The notes below the pieces were generated by a model. It was not told the origin of the DNA. It did no database searches and saw only the letters and a program-made list of their open reading frames with translations. A stretch of 64,000 nucleotides of DNA from Xestospongia bergquistia (Eukaryota > Porifera > Demospongiae > Haplosclerida > Petrosiidae), in the NCBI GenBank assembly GCA_963965975.1, contig OZ014419.1, forward strand, positions 5,297,677 through 5,361,676. The letters are read 5' to 3'. A program made the translations under genes and the position numbers. Position 1 is the first letter of the stretch. Every line of letters starts with the position of its first letter. Shown here in pieces: positions 24,462 to 39,890 of the stretch.

Positions 24462-27400
24462 ATGTTTATATGTGATCTACTACACACTGATATGAACATG
24501 ATTCTTAACACTTATATCTCATCTGACACAAACTTTGATACTGATCTAACACTGAGATCTGATTTACTCATGTTGATAATTGACCTACTGCAAAAAGACA
24601 TCAACATGATTCTTCATACTAACATCTCATTTAACATAAACTGATATCTGATCTAACACTGAGATCTGATTTACTCTTGTTGATATCTCATCTAATACAA
24701 TCTGACATCAACACAATTCTTAACACTGATACCTGGTCTAACATCTGTTGATATCTGATCTTCTACACACTGACATCAACATAATTCTTATCACTGATAT
24801 CATCTGACAGTAACTATGATATCTGATCTAACATTGAGATCTGTTTTACTCATGTTGACATCTGATCTACCGCAAAAAGTCAACATGATTCTTAATACTA
24901 ACGTTTCATCTAACATAGATCTTATTTACTCATGGTGATATTTGATCTACTACACACTGACATTAACAGGATTCTTATAACTGATACCTGATGTAACATC
25001 GAGATCTGATAAACTCTTGTTGTTATCTGATCTACTACACACTGACATCAACACAATTCTTAACACTGATACCTGATCTAACATCTGTTGATATCTTATA
25101 TACTACACACTGACATCAACATAATTCTTATCAATGATGTCTCATCTGACACTAGCTGTGATATCAGATCTAACACAGATCTGATTTACTCATGTTGATA
25201 TTTGATCAACTGCAAACAGACATCAACATGACTCTTAACACTAACATCTGATTTGACACAAACTGATATCTGATCTAACACCGAGATCTGATTTACTCAT
25301 GTTGATATATCATCTACTACACACTGACATTAACATTATTCATATGAGTCTTAACACTGATAGCTGATTTAACACCGACATCTTATTTACTCTTGATTCT
25401 GATCTACAACACACTGACATTAACATGATTCTTATGATTCCTAACACTAATACCTGATTTAATACCGAAATCTGATTTACTCTTGCTTTCTGATCTACTA
25501 CACACTGACATCAACATCATTCTGAACACTGATACATGATCTAACACCTGTTGACATCTCATATACACACTGACATCAACATGATTCTTAACACTGATAT
25601 CTCTTATGACACTGTGATATCTCATCTAACACTGAGATCAAATTGACTCGGATTGATATCTGATCTACAAACTTACATTAACACAATTTTTAACAGTGAT
25701 ACCTGATCTAACACCAATATCCGATTTACTCTTGTTGATATCTGATCTAAACTGACATCAACACGATCGTTAACATGGATAACTGATCTAACACAATTAT
25801 ATCTGATCTACTACAGAGTGATATAAACATGATTCTTAACACCGATATCTTATCTGACACTGACTATGATATCTGATCTAACACTGAAATCTGATTTACT
25901 CATGTTGATATCTGATCTACTGTAAACAGACACCAACATGATTCTTAACACTAACATAAGATTTAACACAGTGATATCCGATCTAACAGATCTGATATAG
26001 TCATGTTGATATATGATCTACACAGCGACATCAACATGATTCTTAACACTGATATCTCATCTGATACTGACTATGATATCTGATCTAACACTGAGATTTG
26101 ATTTACTCATGTTGATGTGATTTACTGCAAACATACATCAACATCATTCTTAATACTAACATCTGATCTAACAGTGATATTTGATTTACTCATGTAGACA
26201 TATGATCTACTACACACTGACATTAACATTATTCTTAACACTGATACCAATCCAACACCGAGATCTGACTTACTCTTGTTGATTTCTGATCTACAAATTG
26301 GCATCAACACGATTGTTAACACTGATATCTGATCTAATACATGTTTATATCTGATCTACACACTGATATGAACATGATTCTTAATGCTGATACCTGATCT
26401 AACACTGAGATCTGATTTACTCTTGTTGTTATCTGATCTACTACACACTTACATCGAAATGATTATCAACACTGATACCTGATCTAACGTCTGTAGATAT
26501 CTGATCTACTACACACTGACATCAACATAATTCTTATCACTGATATCTCATCTGACACTACGATATCTGATCTAACACTGAGATGTGATTACTAATGTTG
26601 ATATTTGATCTACTGCAAACAGACATCAACATGACTCTTAACACTAACATCTGATTTAACACAAACAGATATCTGATCCAACACTGATTTACTCATGTTG
26701 ATGTATCATCTACTACACACTGACATTAACATGATTCTTGTGATTCCTAACACTAATACCTGATTTAACACCGAAATCTGATTTACTGTTGATTTCTGAT
26801 CTACTACACAGTGACATCAACACGATTCTTAACATTGATATTTCATCTGACACTGATTATGAAATCTGATCTAACACTGAGATCTGATTTACTCATGTTG
26901 ATATCTGATCTACTGCAAACAGACATCATGATTCTTAATACTAACATCTGATCTAACACAGATCTGATTTACTCATGTTGATATATGATCTACTACACAC
27001 TGACATCAACATGATTCTTAACACTGATACCTGATCAAACAACTGTTGATATCTGATCTACTACACAGAGATCAACACGATTCTTAACACTAACATCTCA
27101 TGATACCTGATCTAACACTGAGATCTGGTTTACTCAAATCATCTACTACACACCGACATTAACATGATTCTTATGATTCCAAACACTGATACCTAATTTA
27201 ACACCAAGATCTGATTTACTCTTGATTTCTGATCTACCACACACTGACATTAACACGATTCTTAAAACTGATACATGATCTAAAACCTAGACCTGATTCA
27301 CTCTTATTGATATCTCATGTACTACAAACTGATGAATGTGATTCTTAACACTGATACATGATCTAACACCTGTTGACATCTTATCTACTACACACTGACA

Positions 27401-30400
27401 TCAACATGATTCTTAACACTGATATCTATTCTGACACTAACTATGACATCTCATCTAACACAGATCAGATTTACTCATATTGATATCTGATCTACTACAG
27501 GCTTAGATTAACACAATTCTTAACACTGATACCTGATCTAACACCAATATCCATTTTTACTCTTGTTGATATCTGATCTACACTAACATCAACACGATTG
27601 TTAACACTAATACCTGATCTAACATGTTTATATGTGATCTACTACACACTGATATGAACATGATTCTTAACACTTATATCTCATCTGACACAAACTTTGA
27701 TACTGATCTAACACTGAGATCTGATTTACTCATGTTGATAATTGACCTACTGCAAAAAGACATCAACATGATTCTTCACACTAACATCTCATTTAACATA
27801 AACTGATATCTGATCTAACACTGAGATCTGATTTACTCTTGTTGATATCTCATCTAATACACTCTGACATCAACACAATTCTTAACACTAATACCAGGTC
27901 TAACATCTGTTGATATCTGATCTACTACACACTGACATTAACAGGATTTTTATAACTGATACCTGATGTAACATCGAGATCTGTTATACTCTTGTCGTTA
28001 TCTGATCTACTAAACACTGACATCAACACAATTCTTAACACTGATACCTGATCTAACATCTGTTGATATCTTATATACTACACACTGACATCAACATAAT
28101 TCTTATCAATGATATCTCATCTGACACTAGCTGTGATATCAGATCTAACACAGATCTGATTTACTCATGTTGATATTTGATCAACTGCAAACAGACATCA
28201 ACATGACTCTTAACACTAACATCTGATTTGACACAAACTGATATCTGATCTAACACCGAGATCTGATTTACTCATGTTGATACATCATCTACTACACATT
28301 GACATTAACATTATTCATATGAGTCTTAACACTGATAGCTGATTTAACACCGACATCTGATTTACTCTTGATTTCTGATCTACTACACACTGACATCAAC
28401 ATCATTCTGAACACTGATACATGATCTAACACCTGTTGACATCTCATATACACACTGACATGAACATGATTCTTAACACTGATATCTCTTATGACACTAT
28501 GATATCTCATCTAACAGAGATCAAATTGACTCGGATTGATATCTTATCTATACACTTACATCAACACAATTTTTAACAGTGATACCTGATCTAACACCAA
28601 TATCCGATTTACTCTTGTTGATATCTGATCTACACTGACATCAACACGATTGTTAACACGGATAACTGATCTAACACGTTTATATCTGATCTACTACACA
28701 GTGATATAAACATGATTCTTAACACTGATATGTTATCTGACACTGACTATGATATCTGATCTAACACTGAAATCTGATTTACTCATGTTGATATCTGACC
28801 TACTGTAAACAGACACCAACATGATTCTTAACAGTAACATAAGATTTAACACAGTGATATCCGATCTAACACAGATCTGATATACTCATGTTGATATACG
28901 ATCTACTACACAGAGACATCAACATGATTCTTAACACTGATATCTCATCTGATACTGACTATGATGTCTGATCTAAAACTGAGATTTGATTTACTCATGT
29001 TGATATGTGATTTACTGCAAACATACATCAACATGATTCTTAATACTAATATCTGATCTAACAGTGATATTTGATTTACTCATGTAGACATATGATCTAC
29101 TACACACTGACATTAACATTATTCTTAACACTGATACCTAATCCAACACCGACATCTGACTTACTCTTGTTGATTTCTGATCAACAAATTGGCATCAACA
29201 CGATTGTTAACACTGATATCTGATCTAATACATGTTTATATCTGATCTACACACTGATATGAACATGATTCTTAATGCTGATACCTGATCTAACACCGAG
29301 ATCTGATTTACTCTTATTGTTATCTGATCTACTACACACTTACATCGAAATGATTATCAACACTGATACCTGATCTAACGTCTGTAGATATCTGATCTAC
29401 TACACACTGAAATCAACATAATTCTTATCACTGATATCTCATCTGACACTACGATATCTGATCTAACACTGAGATGTGATTACTAATGTTGATATTTGAT
29501 CTACTGCAAACAGACATCAACATGACTCTTAACACTAACATCTGATTTAACACAAACAGATATCTGATCTAACACTGATTTACTCATGTTGATGTATCAT
29601 CTACTACACACTGACATTAACATGATTCTTGTGATTCCTAACACTAATACCTGATTTAACACCGAGATCTGATTTACTGTTGATTTCTGATCTACTACAC
29701 AGTGACATCAACACGATTCTTAACACTGATATTTCATCTGACACTGATTATGAAATCTGATCTAACACTGAGATCTGATTTACTCATGTTGATATCTGAT
29801 CTACTGCAAACAGACATCATGATTCTTAATACTAACATCTGATCTAACACAGATCTGATTTACTCATGTTGATATATGATCTACTACACACTGACATCAA
29901 CATGATTCTTAACACTGATACCTGATCTAACAACTATTGATGTCTGATCTACTACACAGAGATCAACACAATTCTTAACACTAACATCTCATGATACCTG
30001 ATCTAACACTGAGATCTGGTTTACTCAAATCATCTACTACACACCGACATTAACATGATTCTTATGATTCCTAACACTGATACCTGATTTAACACCGAGA
30101 TCTGATTTACTCTTGATTTCTGATCTACTACACACTGACATCAACATGATTCTTAACACTGATACCTGCTGTAACACTGGTTGATATCTTATCTATTATT
30201 CACTGACATTAACATGATTCTTAATACTGATATCTCAACTAACATCTGTTTATATTTGATCTACTACACACTGATATGAACATGATTCTTAAGACTGATA
30301 TCTAATCTTACACTATGATATCTGATCTACTGCAAGGAGACATCAGGATGATTCTTAATACTAACATCAGATGTAACACTGAGATCCGATTTACTAATGT

Positions 30401-31276
30401 TGATATATGATCTACACACTGACATCAAAATGAATCTTAACTGATACCTGATCTAACGTCTGTTGATATCTGATCTACTACACGCTGACATCAACATGAT
30501 TATTAACACTGATATCTTATCTGACACTGAGTATGATCTCATCTAACACTGAGATCAGATTTACTCATGTTGATATCTGATCTACTACACATTAACATCA
30601 ACATGATTCTTAAGACTGATACCTGATCTACCATCTGTTGATATCTGATCTACTTCGCACTACATCAACATGATTCTTAGGAATGATATCTCATCTGACA
30701 CTTACTATGATATCTCATCTAACACTGAGATCCGATTTACTCATTTTGGTATCTGATCAGACAAAACAGACATCTAAACAGACATCAACATGATTCTTAA
30801 CACTGATACCTGATCTAACATGTTTATATGTGATCTTCTAGACAGTGAGATCAACATGATTCTTAACATTGATATCTCATCTGACACTGACTATGATATC
30901 TGATCTAACACTGAGATCTCATTCACTCATGTTGATATCTGATCTACTGCAAGCAGACATCAACATGATCCATGATTCTTAATACTAACATCTGAAATAA
31001 CACTGACATCTGATTTACTCATGTTGATATATGATCTACTACACACTGACATTAACATGATTCTTAACACTGATATCTATTCTGACACTAACTGTGATAT
31101 CTCATCTAACACAGATCAGATTTACTCATATTGATATCTGATCTACTACAGGCTTAGATTAACACAATTCTTAACACTGATACCTGATCTAACACCAATA
31201 TCCATTTTTACTCTTGTTGATATCTGATCTACACTAACATCAACACGATTGTTAACACTAATACCTGATCTAACAC
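24462..31276. repeat. Satellite superrepeat II (~6.82 kb)
   Basis: Consists of a 3.16-kb block (24462-27623) and a 3.65-kb block (27624-31276). The latter includes a ~950-bp segment (about 30113-31070) with CCTGCTGTAACACTGG that is repeated in superrepeat III. Confidence 0.8.
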
Positions 31277-34200
31277 ATGTTTATATGTGATCTACTACAC
31301 ACTGATATGAACATGATTCTTAACACTTATATCTCATCTGACACAAACTTTGATACTGATCTAACACTGAGATCTGATTTACTCATGTTGATAATTGACC
31401 TACTGCAAAAAGACATCAACATGATTCTTCACACTAACATCTCATTTAACATAAACTGATATCTGATCTAACACTGAGATCTGATTTACTCTTGTTGATA
31501 TCTCATCTAATACAATCTGACATCAACACAATTCTTAACACTGATACCTGGTCTAACATCTGTTGATATCTGATCTACTACACACTGACATCAACATAAT
31601 TCTTATCACTGATATCATCTGACAGTAACTATGATATCTGATCTAACATTGAGATCTGTTTTACTCATGTTGACATCTGATCTACCGCAAAATGTCAACA
31701 TGATTCTTAATACTAACGTTTCATCTAACATAGATCTTATTTACTCATGGTGATATTTGATCTACTACACACTGACATTAACAGGATTCTTATAACTGAT
31801 ACCTGATGTAACATCGAGATCTGATATACTCTTGTTGTTATCTGATCTACTACACACTGACATCAACACAATTCTTAACACTGATACCTGATCTAACATC
31901 TGTTGATATCTTATATACTACACACTGACATCAACATAATTCTTATCAATGATGTCTCATCTGACACTAGCTGTGATATCAGATCTAACACAGATCTGAT
32001 TTACTCATGTTGATATTTGATCAACTGCAAACAGACATCAACATGACTCTTAACACTAACATCTGATTTGACACAAACTGATATCTGATCTAACACCGAG
32101 ATCTGATTTACTCATGTTGATATATCATCTACTACACACTGACATTAACATTATTCATATGAGTCTTAACACTGATAGCTGATTTAACACCGACATCTGA
32201 TTTACTCTTGATTCTGATCTACAACACACTGACATTAACATGATTCTTATGATTCCTAACACTGATACCTGATTTAATACCGAAATCTGATTTAGTCTTG
32301 ATTTCTGATCTACTACACACTGACATCAACATCATTCTGAACACTGATACATGATCTAACACCTGTTGACATCTCATATACACACTGACATCAACATGAT
32401 TCTTAACACTGATATCTCTTATGACACTATGATATCTCATCTAACACTGAGATCAAATTGACTCGGATTGATATCTGATCTACAAACTTACATTAACACA
32501 ATTTTTAACAGTGATACCTGATCTAACACCAATATCCGATTTACTCTTGTTGATATCTGATCTAAACTGACATCAACACGATCGTTAACATGGATAACTG
32601 ATCTAACACAATTATATCTGATCTACTACAGAGTGATATAAACATGATTCTTAACACCGATATCTTATCAGACACTGACTATGATATCTGATCTAACACT
32701 GAAATCTGATTTGCTCATGTTGATATCTGATCTACTGTAAACAGACACCAACATGATTCTTAACACTAACATAAGATTTAACACAGTGATATCCGATCTA
32801 ACAGATCTGATATAGTCATGTTGATATATGATCTACACAGCGACATCAACATGATTCTTAACACTGATATCTCATCTGATACTGACTATGATATCTGATC
32901 TAACACTGAGATTTGATTTACTCATGTTGATATGTGATTTACTGCAAACATACATCAACATGATTCTTAATACTAACATCTGATCTAACAGTGATATTTG
33001 ATTTACTCATGTAGACATATGATCTACTACACACTGACATTAACATTATTCTTAACACTGATACCTAATCCAACACCGAGATCTGACTTACTCTTGTTGA
33101 TTTCTGATCAACAAATTGGCATCAACACGATTGTTAACACTGATATCTGATCTAATACATGTTTATATCTGATCTACACACTGATATGAACATGATTCTT
33201 AATGCTGATACCTGATCTAACACTGAGATCTGATTTACTCTTGTTGTTATCTGATCTACTACACACTTACATCGAAATGATTATCAACACTGATACCTGA
33301 TCTAACGTCTGTAGATATCTGATCTACTACACACTGACATCAACATAATTCTTATCACTGATATCTCATCTGACACTACGATATCTGATCTAACACTGAG
33401 ATGTGATTACTAATGTTGATATTTGATCTACTGCAAACAGACATCAACATGACTCTTAACACTAACATCTGATTTAACACAAACAGATATCTGATCTAAC
33501 ACTGATTTACTCATGTTGATGTATCATCTACTACACACTGACATTAACATGATTCTTGTGATTCCTAACACTAATACCTGATTTAACACCGAGATCTGAT
33601 TTACTGTTGATTTCTGATCTACTACACAGTGACATCAACACGATTCTTAACATTGATATTTCATCTGACACTGATTATGAAATCTGATCTAACACTGAGA
33701 TCTGATTTACTCATGTTGATATCTGATCTACTGCAAACAGACATCATGATTCTTAATACTAACATCTGATCTAACACAGATCTGATTCACTCATGTTGAT
33801 ATATGATCTACTACACACTGACATCAACATGATTCTTAACACTGATACCTGATCAAACAACTGTTGATATCTGATCTACTACACAGAGATCAACACGATT
33901 CTTAACACTAACATCTCATGATACCTGATCTAACACTGAGATCTGGTTTACTCAAATCATCTACTACACACCGACATTAACATGATTCTTATGATTCCTA
34001 ACACTGATACCTGATTTAACACCAAGATCTGATTTACTCTTGATTTCTGATCTACCACACACTGACATTAACACGATTCTTAAAACTGATACATGATCTA
34101 AAACCTAGACCTGATTCACTCTTATTGATATCTCATGTACTACAAACTGATGAATGTGATTCTTAACACTGATACATGATCTAACACCTGTTGACATCTT

Positions 34201-37200
34201 ATCTACTACACACTGACATCAACATGATTCTTAACACTGATATCTATTCTGACACTAACTATGACATCTCATCTAACAGAGATCAGATTTACTCATATTG
34301 ATATCTGATCTACTACAGGCTTAGATTAACACAATTCTTAACACTGATACCTGATCTAACACCAATATCCATTTTTACTCTTGTTGATATCTGATCTACA
34401 CTAACATCAACACGATTGTTAACACTAATACCTGATCTAACACATGTTTATATGTGATCTACTACACACTGATATGAACATGATTCTTAACACTTATATC
34501 TCATCTGACACAAACTTTGATACTGATCTAACACTGAGATCTGATTTACTCATGTTGATAATTGACCTACTGCAAAAAGACATCAACATGATTCTTCACA
34601 CTAACATCTCATTTAACATAAACTGATATCTGATCTAACACTGAGATCTGATTTACTCTTGTTGATATCTCATCTAATACACTCTGACATCAACACAATT
34701 CTTAACACTAATACCAGGTCTAACATCTGTTGATATCTGATCTACTACACACTGACATTAACAGGATTCTTATAACTGATACCTGATGTAACATCGAGAT
34801 CTGATATACTCTTGTTGTTATCTGATCTACTACACACTGACGTCAACACAATTCTTAACACTGATACCTGATCTAACATCTGTTGATATCTTATATACTA
34901 CACACTGACATCAACATAATTCTTATCAATGATATCTCATCTGACACTAGCTGTGATATCTGATCTAACACAGATCTGATTTACTCATGTTGATATTTGA
35001 TCAACTGCAAACAGACATCAACATGACTTTTAACACTAACATCTGATTTGACACAAACTGATATCTGATCTAACACCGAGATCTGATTTACTCATGTTGA
35101 TATATCATCTACTACACATTGACATTAACATTATTCATATGAGTCTTACCACTGATAGCTGATTTAACACCGACATCTGATTTACTCTTGATTTCTGATC
35201 TACTACACACTGACATCAACATCATTCTGAACACTGATACATGATCTAACACCTGTTGACATCTCATATACACACTGACATGAACATGATTCTTAACACT
35301 GATATCTCTTATGACACTATGATATCTCATCTAACAGAGATCAAATTGACTCGGATTGATGTCTGATCTATACACTTACATTAACACAATTTTTAACAGT
35401 GATACCTGATCTAACACCAATATCCGATTTACTCTTGTTGATATCTGATCTACACTGACATCAACACGATTGTTAACACGGATAACTGATCTAACACGTT
35501 TATATCTGATCTACTACAGTGATATAAACATGATTCTTAACACTGATATGTTATCTGACACTGACTATGATATCTGATCTAACACTGAAATCTGATTTAC
35601 TCATGTTGATATCTGACCTACTGTAAACAGACACCAACATGATTCTTAACAGTAACATAAGATTTAACACAGTGATATCCGATCTAACACAGATCTAATA
35701 TACTCATGTTGATATACGATCTACTACACAGAGACATCAACATGATTCTTAACACTGATATCTCATCTGATACTGACTATGATATCTGATCTAACACTGA
35801 GATTTGATTTACTCATGTTGATATGTGATGTACTGCAAACATACATCAACATGATTCTTAATACTAATATCTGATCTAACAGTGATATTTGATTTACTCA
35901 TGTAGACATATGATCTACTACACACTGACATTAACATTATTCTTAACACTGATACCTAATCCAACACCGACATCTGACTTACTCTTGTTGATTTCTGATC
36001 AACAAATTGGCATCAACACGATTGTTAACACTGATATACATGTTTATATCTGATCTACACACTGATATGAACATGATTCTTAATGCTGATACCTGATCTA
36101 ACACCGAGATCTGATTTACTCTTATTGTTATCTGATCTACTACACACTTACATCGAAATGGTTATCAACACTGATACCTGATCTAATGTCTGTAGATATC
36201 TGATCTACTACACACTGACATCAACATAATTCTTATCACTGATATCTCATCTGACACTATGATATCTGATCTAACACTGAGATGTGATTACTAATGTTGA
36301 TATTTCATCTACTGCAAACAGACATCAACATGACTCTTAACACTAACATCTGATTTAACACAAACAGATATCTGATCTAACACTGATTTACTCATGTTGA
36401 TGTATCATCTACTACACACTGACATTAACATGATTCTTGTGATTCCTAACATTAATACCTGATTTAACACCGAGATCTGATTTACTGTTGATTTCTGATC
36501 TACTACACAGTGACATCAACACGATTCTTAACACTGATATTTCATCTGACACTGATTATAAAATCTGATCTAACACTGAGATCTGATTTACTCATGTTGA
36601 TATCTGATCTACTGCAAACAGACATCATGATTCTTAATACTAACATCTGATCTAACACAGATCTGATTTACTCATGTTGATATATGATCTACTACACACT
36701 GACATCAACATGATTCTTAACACTGATACCTGATCTAACAACTATTGATATCTGATCTACTACACAGAGATCAACACAATTCTTAACACTAACATCTCAT
36801 GATACCTGATCTAACACTGAGATCTGGTTTACTGAAATCATCTACTACACACCGACATTAACATGATTCTTATGATTCCTAACACTGATACCTGATTTAA
36901 CACCGAGATCTGATTTACTCTTGATTTCTGATCTACTACACACTGACATCAACATGATTCTTAACACTGATACCTGCTGTAACACTGGTTGATATCTTAT
37001 CTATTATTCACTGACATTAACATGATTCTTAACACTGATATCTCATCTAACATCTGTTTATATTTGATCTACTACACACTGATATGAACATGATTCTTAA
37101 GACTGACATCTAATCTTACACTATGATATCTGATCTACTGCAAGGAGACATCAAGATGATTCTTAATACTAACATCAGATGTAACACTGAGATCCGATTT

Positions 37201-38092
37201 ACTAATGTTGATATATGATCTACACACTGACATCAAAATGAATCTTAACTGATACCTGATCTAACGTCTGTTGATATCTGATCTACTACACGCTGACATC
37301 AATATGATTATTAACACTGATATCTTATCTGACACTGAGTATGATCTCATCTAACACTGAGATCAGATTTACTCATGTTGATATCTGATCTACTACACAT
37401 TAACATCAACATGATTCTTAAGACTGATACCTGATCTACCATCTGTTGATATTTGATCTACTTCGCACTACATCAACATGATTCTTAGGAATGATATCTC
37501 ATCTGACACTTACTATGATATCTCATCTAACACTGAGATCCGATTTACTCATTTTGGTATCTGATCAGACAAAACAGACATCTAAACAGACATCAACATG
37601 ATTCTTAACACTGATACCTGATCTAACATGTTTATATGTGATCTTCTAGACAGTGAGATCAACATGATTCTTAACATTGATATCTCATCTGACACTGACT
37701 ATGATATCTGATCTAACACTGAGATCTCATTCACTCATGTTGATATCTGATCTACTGCAAGCAGACATCAACATGATCCATGATTCTTAATACTAACATC
37801 TGAAATAACACTGACATCTGATTTACTCATGTTGATATATGATCTACTACACACTGACATTAACATGACTCTTAACACTGATACCTGATCTAATACCGAG
37901 ATCTGATTTACTCTTGTTGATATCTGATCTACTACACATTGACATCAACATGATTCTTAACACTGATACCTGATCTAACTTCTGTTGATATCTGATTTAC
38001 TACACACTGACATCAACATGATTCTTAACACTGATATCTCATGTGACACTAACACTCATACCTGATCTAACACCGAGATCTGATTTTCTCAT
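31277..38092. repeat. Satellite superrepeat III (~6.82 kb)
   Basis: Very similar to superrepeat II at an offset of about 6.81 kb, including the 36.9-37.9 kb segment matching 30.1-31.1 kb. The nearly identical sequence of II and III points to recent amplification or homogenisation. Confidence 0.8.
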
Positions 38093-38279
38093 CTTCATAT
38101 CTGATCTATTACAAACAGGCATCAACATGATTTTTAACACTGATATCTGATTGTACACTGATACCGACATCTGATTTACTCATGTTGATATCTGATTTAG
38201 AAATGCTGATATCAGACCTATCAACACTGATACTGATATCATATCTACTAATATTGATATCTAATTTAGTAAGATTATG

Positions 38280-38952
38280 TACAAATGCAAAGTAAAGGAG
38301 TGTTGAAACTTGTATTGTAATGTGACAATTATTTCAATTTGTATAGTACAAAGTAAATATTTATAACAAACAAAAACATATTCAGTATGTTCATTTATAT
38401 ATTATTTTTTTAAATTAGTATACTTTTTTAATCAATGAATTAGTAAAGAGAACATTCATGCAATACTATGATTCTACCTACCTCATAACTAGGAAGAGGT
38501 AGTCTCGAACATTTAATAGAAAATATGAAGGGTTTTGTAGTATTCAAGGTAACTAATGAGGACGTTCTCACAAATTATACTTTGCCCTACACAAGTTAAA
38601 GGAAATCTTTTCATACATTTTATGATTAGGTTTGCTTTCCAATAGTCACCACTACACATATATGACTAATAAACTAAGAGGCAGTTGCTAGCGTGCACAA
38701 GATTGTTAACTTATCTGATCTAATCACTAGTTTGCAATAAATGTGGTACTGGCTATGTGTATATTAAAAATAGTTTGTATTATTGTTGCTACAAGAGACT
38801 AATAGATCACTTGATCTTTAGTGTTAATCATTTAAGTCAGGTGGTAGGAGAAGTAATAAACGGTCATGAAATAATCAACATGTTCTATACTTTCAGAATT
38901 ATTTGGTTCAAAATCATCAATCTTGTGCTTCTCTTATTTGACTCTAAGACCT
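38280..38952. other. AT-rich unique DNA right of satellite block 1
   Basis: No gene supported. A 65-codon + strand frame at 38757 has no recognisable features. Confidence 0.4.
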
Positions 38953-38975
38953 AGAGAGAGAGAGAGAGAGAGAGA
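38953..38975. repeat. (AG)n microsatellite
   Basis: A run of about 11 AG units at the start of the duplicated segment that follows. The paired segment at 43.2 kb also begins with an AG run. Confidence 0.95.
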
Positions 38976-39890
38976 TCCAAATGAAAAAGTAATCATTTAA
39001 AAGATCAAAATAAAACTCCCTCACTGTCTGATTTATTAAGATTTCTTGAAACTGTTTTCCATGACATATAATAGGATCAGGTGATTTGGGAGATGCAGGA
39101 GAGAGGCTCTTGTAGAAAGATTCCAACTCAACTTGTCAACTTGAGTAGTTACTCAAGGTTGTTGTAGCAAAGGATGAGATGATTTCAACTAATACAAGAA
39201 AAATACAATAAAAGTTCATCCATCCATTGATCCACACATCCATCCATTCAATCCATCTTCTTCATCATTACATTATTTGACGCAGGAGCACTTTCATTTA
39301 TTAAAATGGAAGCATTCTACAATATTTTCCAGCAGCCTGTGCCAAATATGTCACATCTTTTCCAGTTATATGATGGAACACACCCACTTTTCTGAGTCAG
39401 CATATGTTATAGAAAATCAGCTTGAGTTTTGCCATTCCACTATCTCGTTTAGTCTGTTCTTAAAACGTCTTACTCTAGCTTCTGAAATGTTATAAATCCA
39501 TAATTCAAACTGGAATACAAAGTGAAATAGTTTAATGTGTATAGCAATAATGATCCCAGGCCCCTCCAATTAATATCAAATATACAAAGTGGAGTAACTT
39601 CCCAGTGACAACCAGCTACTATGTTTAAATATTCTTTATTAATTCTCTTACTTTGCTAGGGTCAATCAATCCTATTAAAAATTGATGTTGAGGAACAAAT
39701 GAATAACAGGATCATACCCTCTTCATCTATTGCGCTCTCTTTGGATTCTAGTGGGAGATGGAGAAGTGTCTGTGACCACATCTGGGGCAAATGTTTAGTA
39801 CAATCATCTGGGTCTTGGCTCTCAAGCCATTGGGTGTGCCCCACTATGCAAGAAACAGTTAGGAGGAGATCAGTTGTCAAAGGTAATAGG
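38976..39890 (-). pseudogene. Gene fragment, copy 1 of a duplicated pair (family not recognised)
   Basis: Aligns with 43174-44080 in the same orientation. On the minus strand both copies carry matching peptide-like text in the same order: GHTQWLESQDP (about 39.8 kb), SSFVPQHQFLIGLI or its frame-shifted form, ITGKDVTYLAQAAGKYC (39.33 kb), SILINESAPAS (39.3 kb), and KSPDPIICHGKQFQEILIN (39.03-39.1 kb). Stops and frameshifts interrupt the frames, and pyrimidine-rich AG acceptors precede some pieces. The arrangement fits a decayed multi-exon gene duplicated locally. I cannot name the protein. Confidence 0.5.

Larger units (their letters stand above)
15803..38275. repeat. Large satellite, block 1, with nested higher-order repeats
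   Basis: About 22.5 kb of head-to-tail satellite. The basic phrase is roughly 85 bp: GAGATCTGATTTACTC, then ATGTTGATATCTGATCTA, then CACACTGACATCAACA, then TGATTCTTAACACTGATA, then CCTGATCTAACACC. Variants carry CTGCAAACAGACATCAAC or TCATCTGACACTAACTATG. The + strand is richer in C than G, the opposite of the 28-bp arrays. Distinct variants recur in fixed order: the phrase starting ATGTTTATATGTGATCTA occurs at 17307, 20477, 24462, 27624, 31277 and 34444. Blocks of about 3.17 kb alternate with blocks of 3.65-3.99 kb to give superrepeats of 6.8-7.2 kb. The 60-72-codon open frames recur only because the copies recur. The left edge is diverged (15.8-17.2 kb); the right edge decays into ACTGATACTGATATC motifs near 38.2 kb. 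Confidence 0.95.

Noticed and set aside
17307..35330. Recurring open frames of 60-73 codons in the satellite (for example starting MFICDLLHTD on + and MRYHSVIRDI on -)
   Set aside because: They recur only because the satellite superrepeats are near-identical copies. Unit lengths and frames are not maintained between different unit types, and the sequences are low-complexity translations of the repeat.
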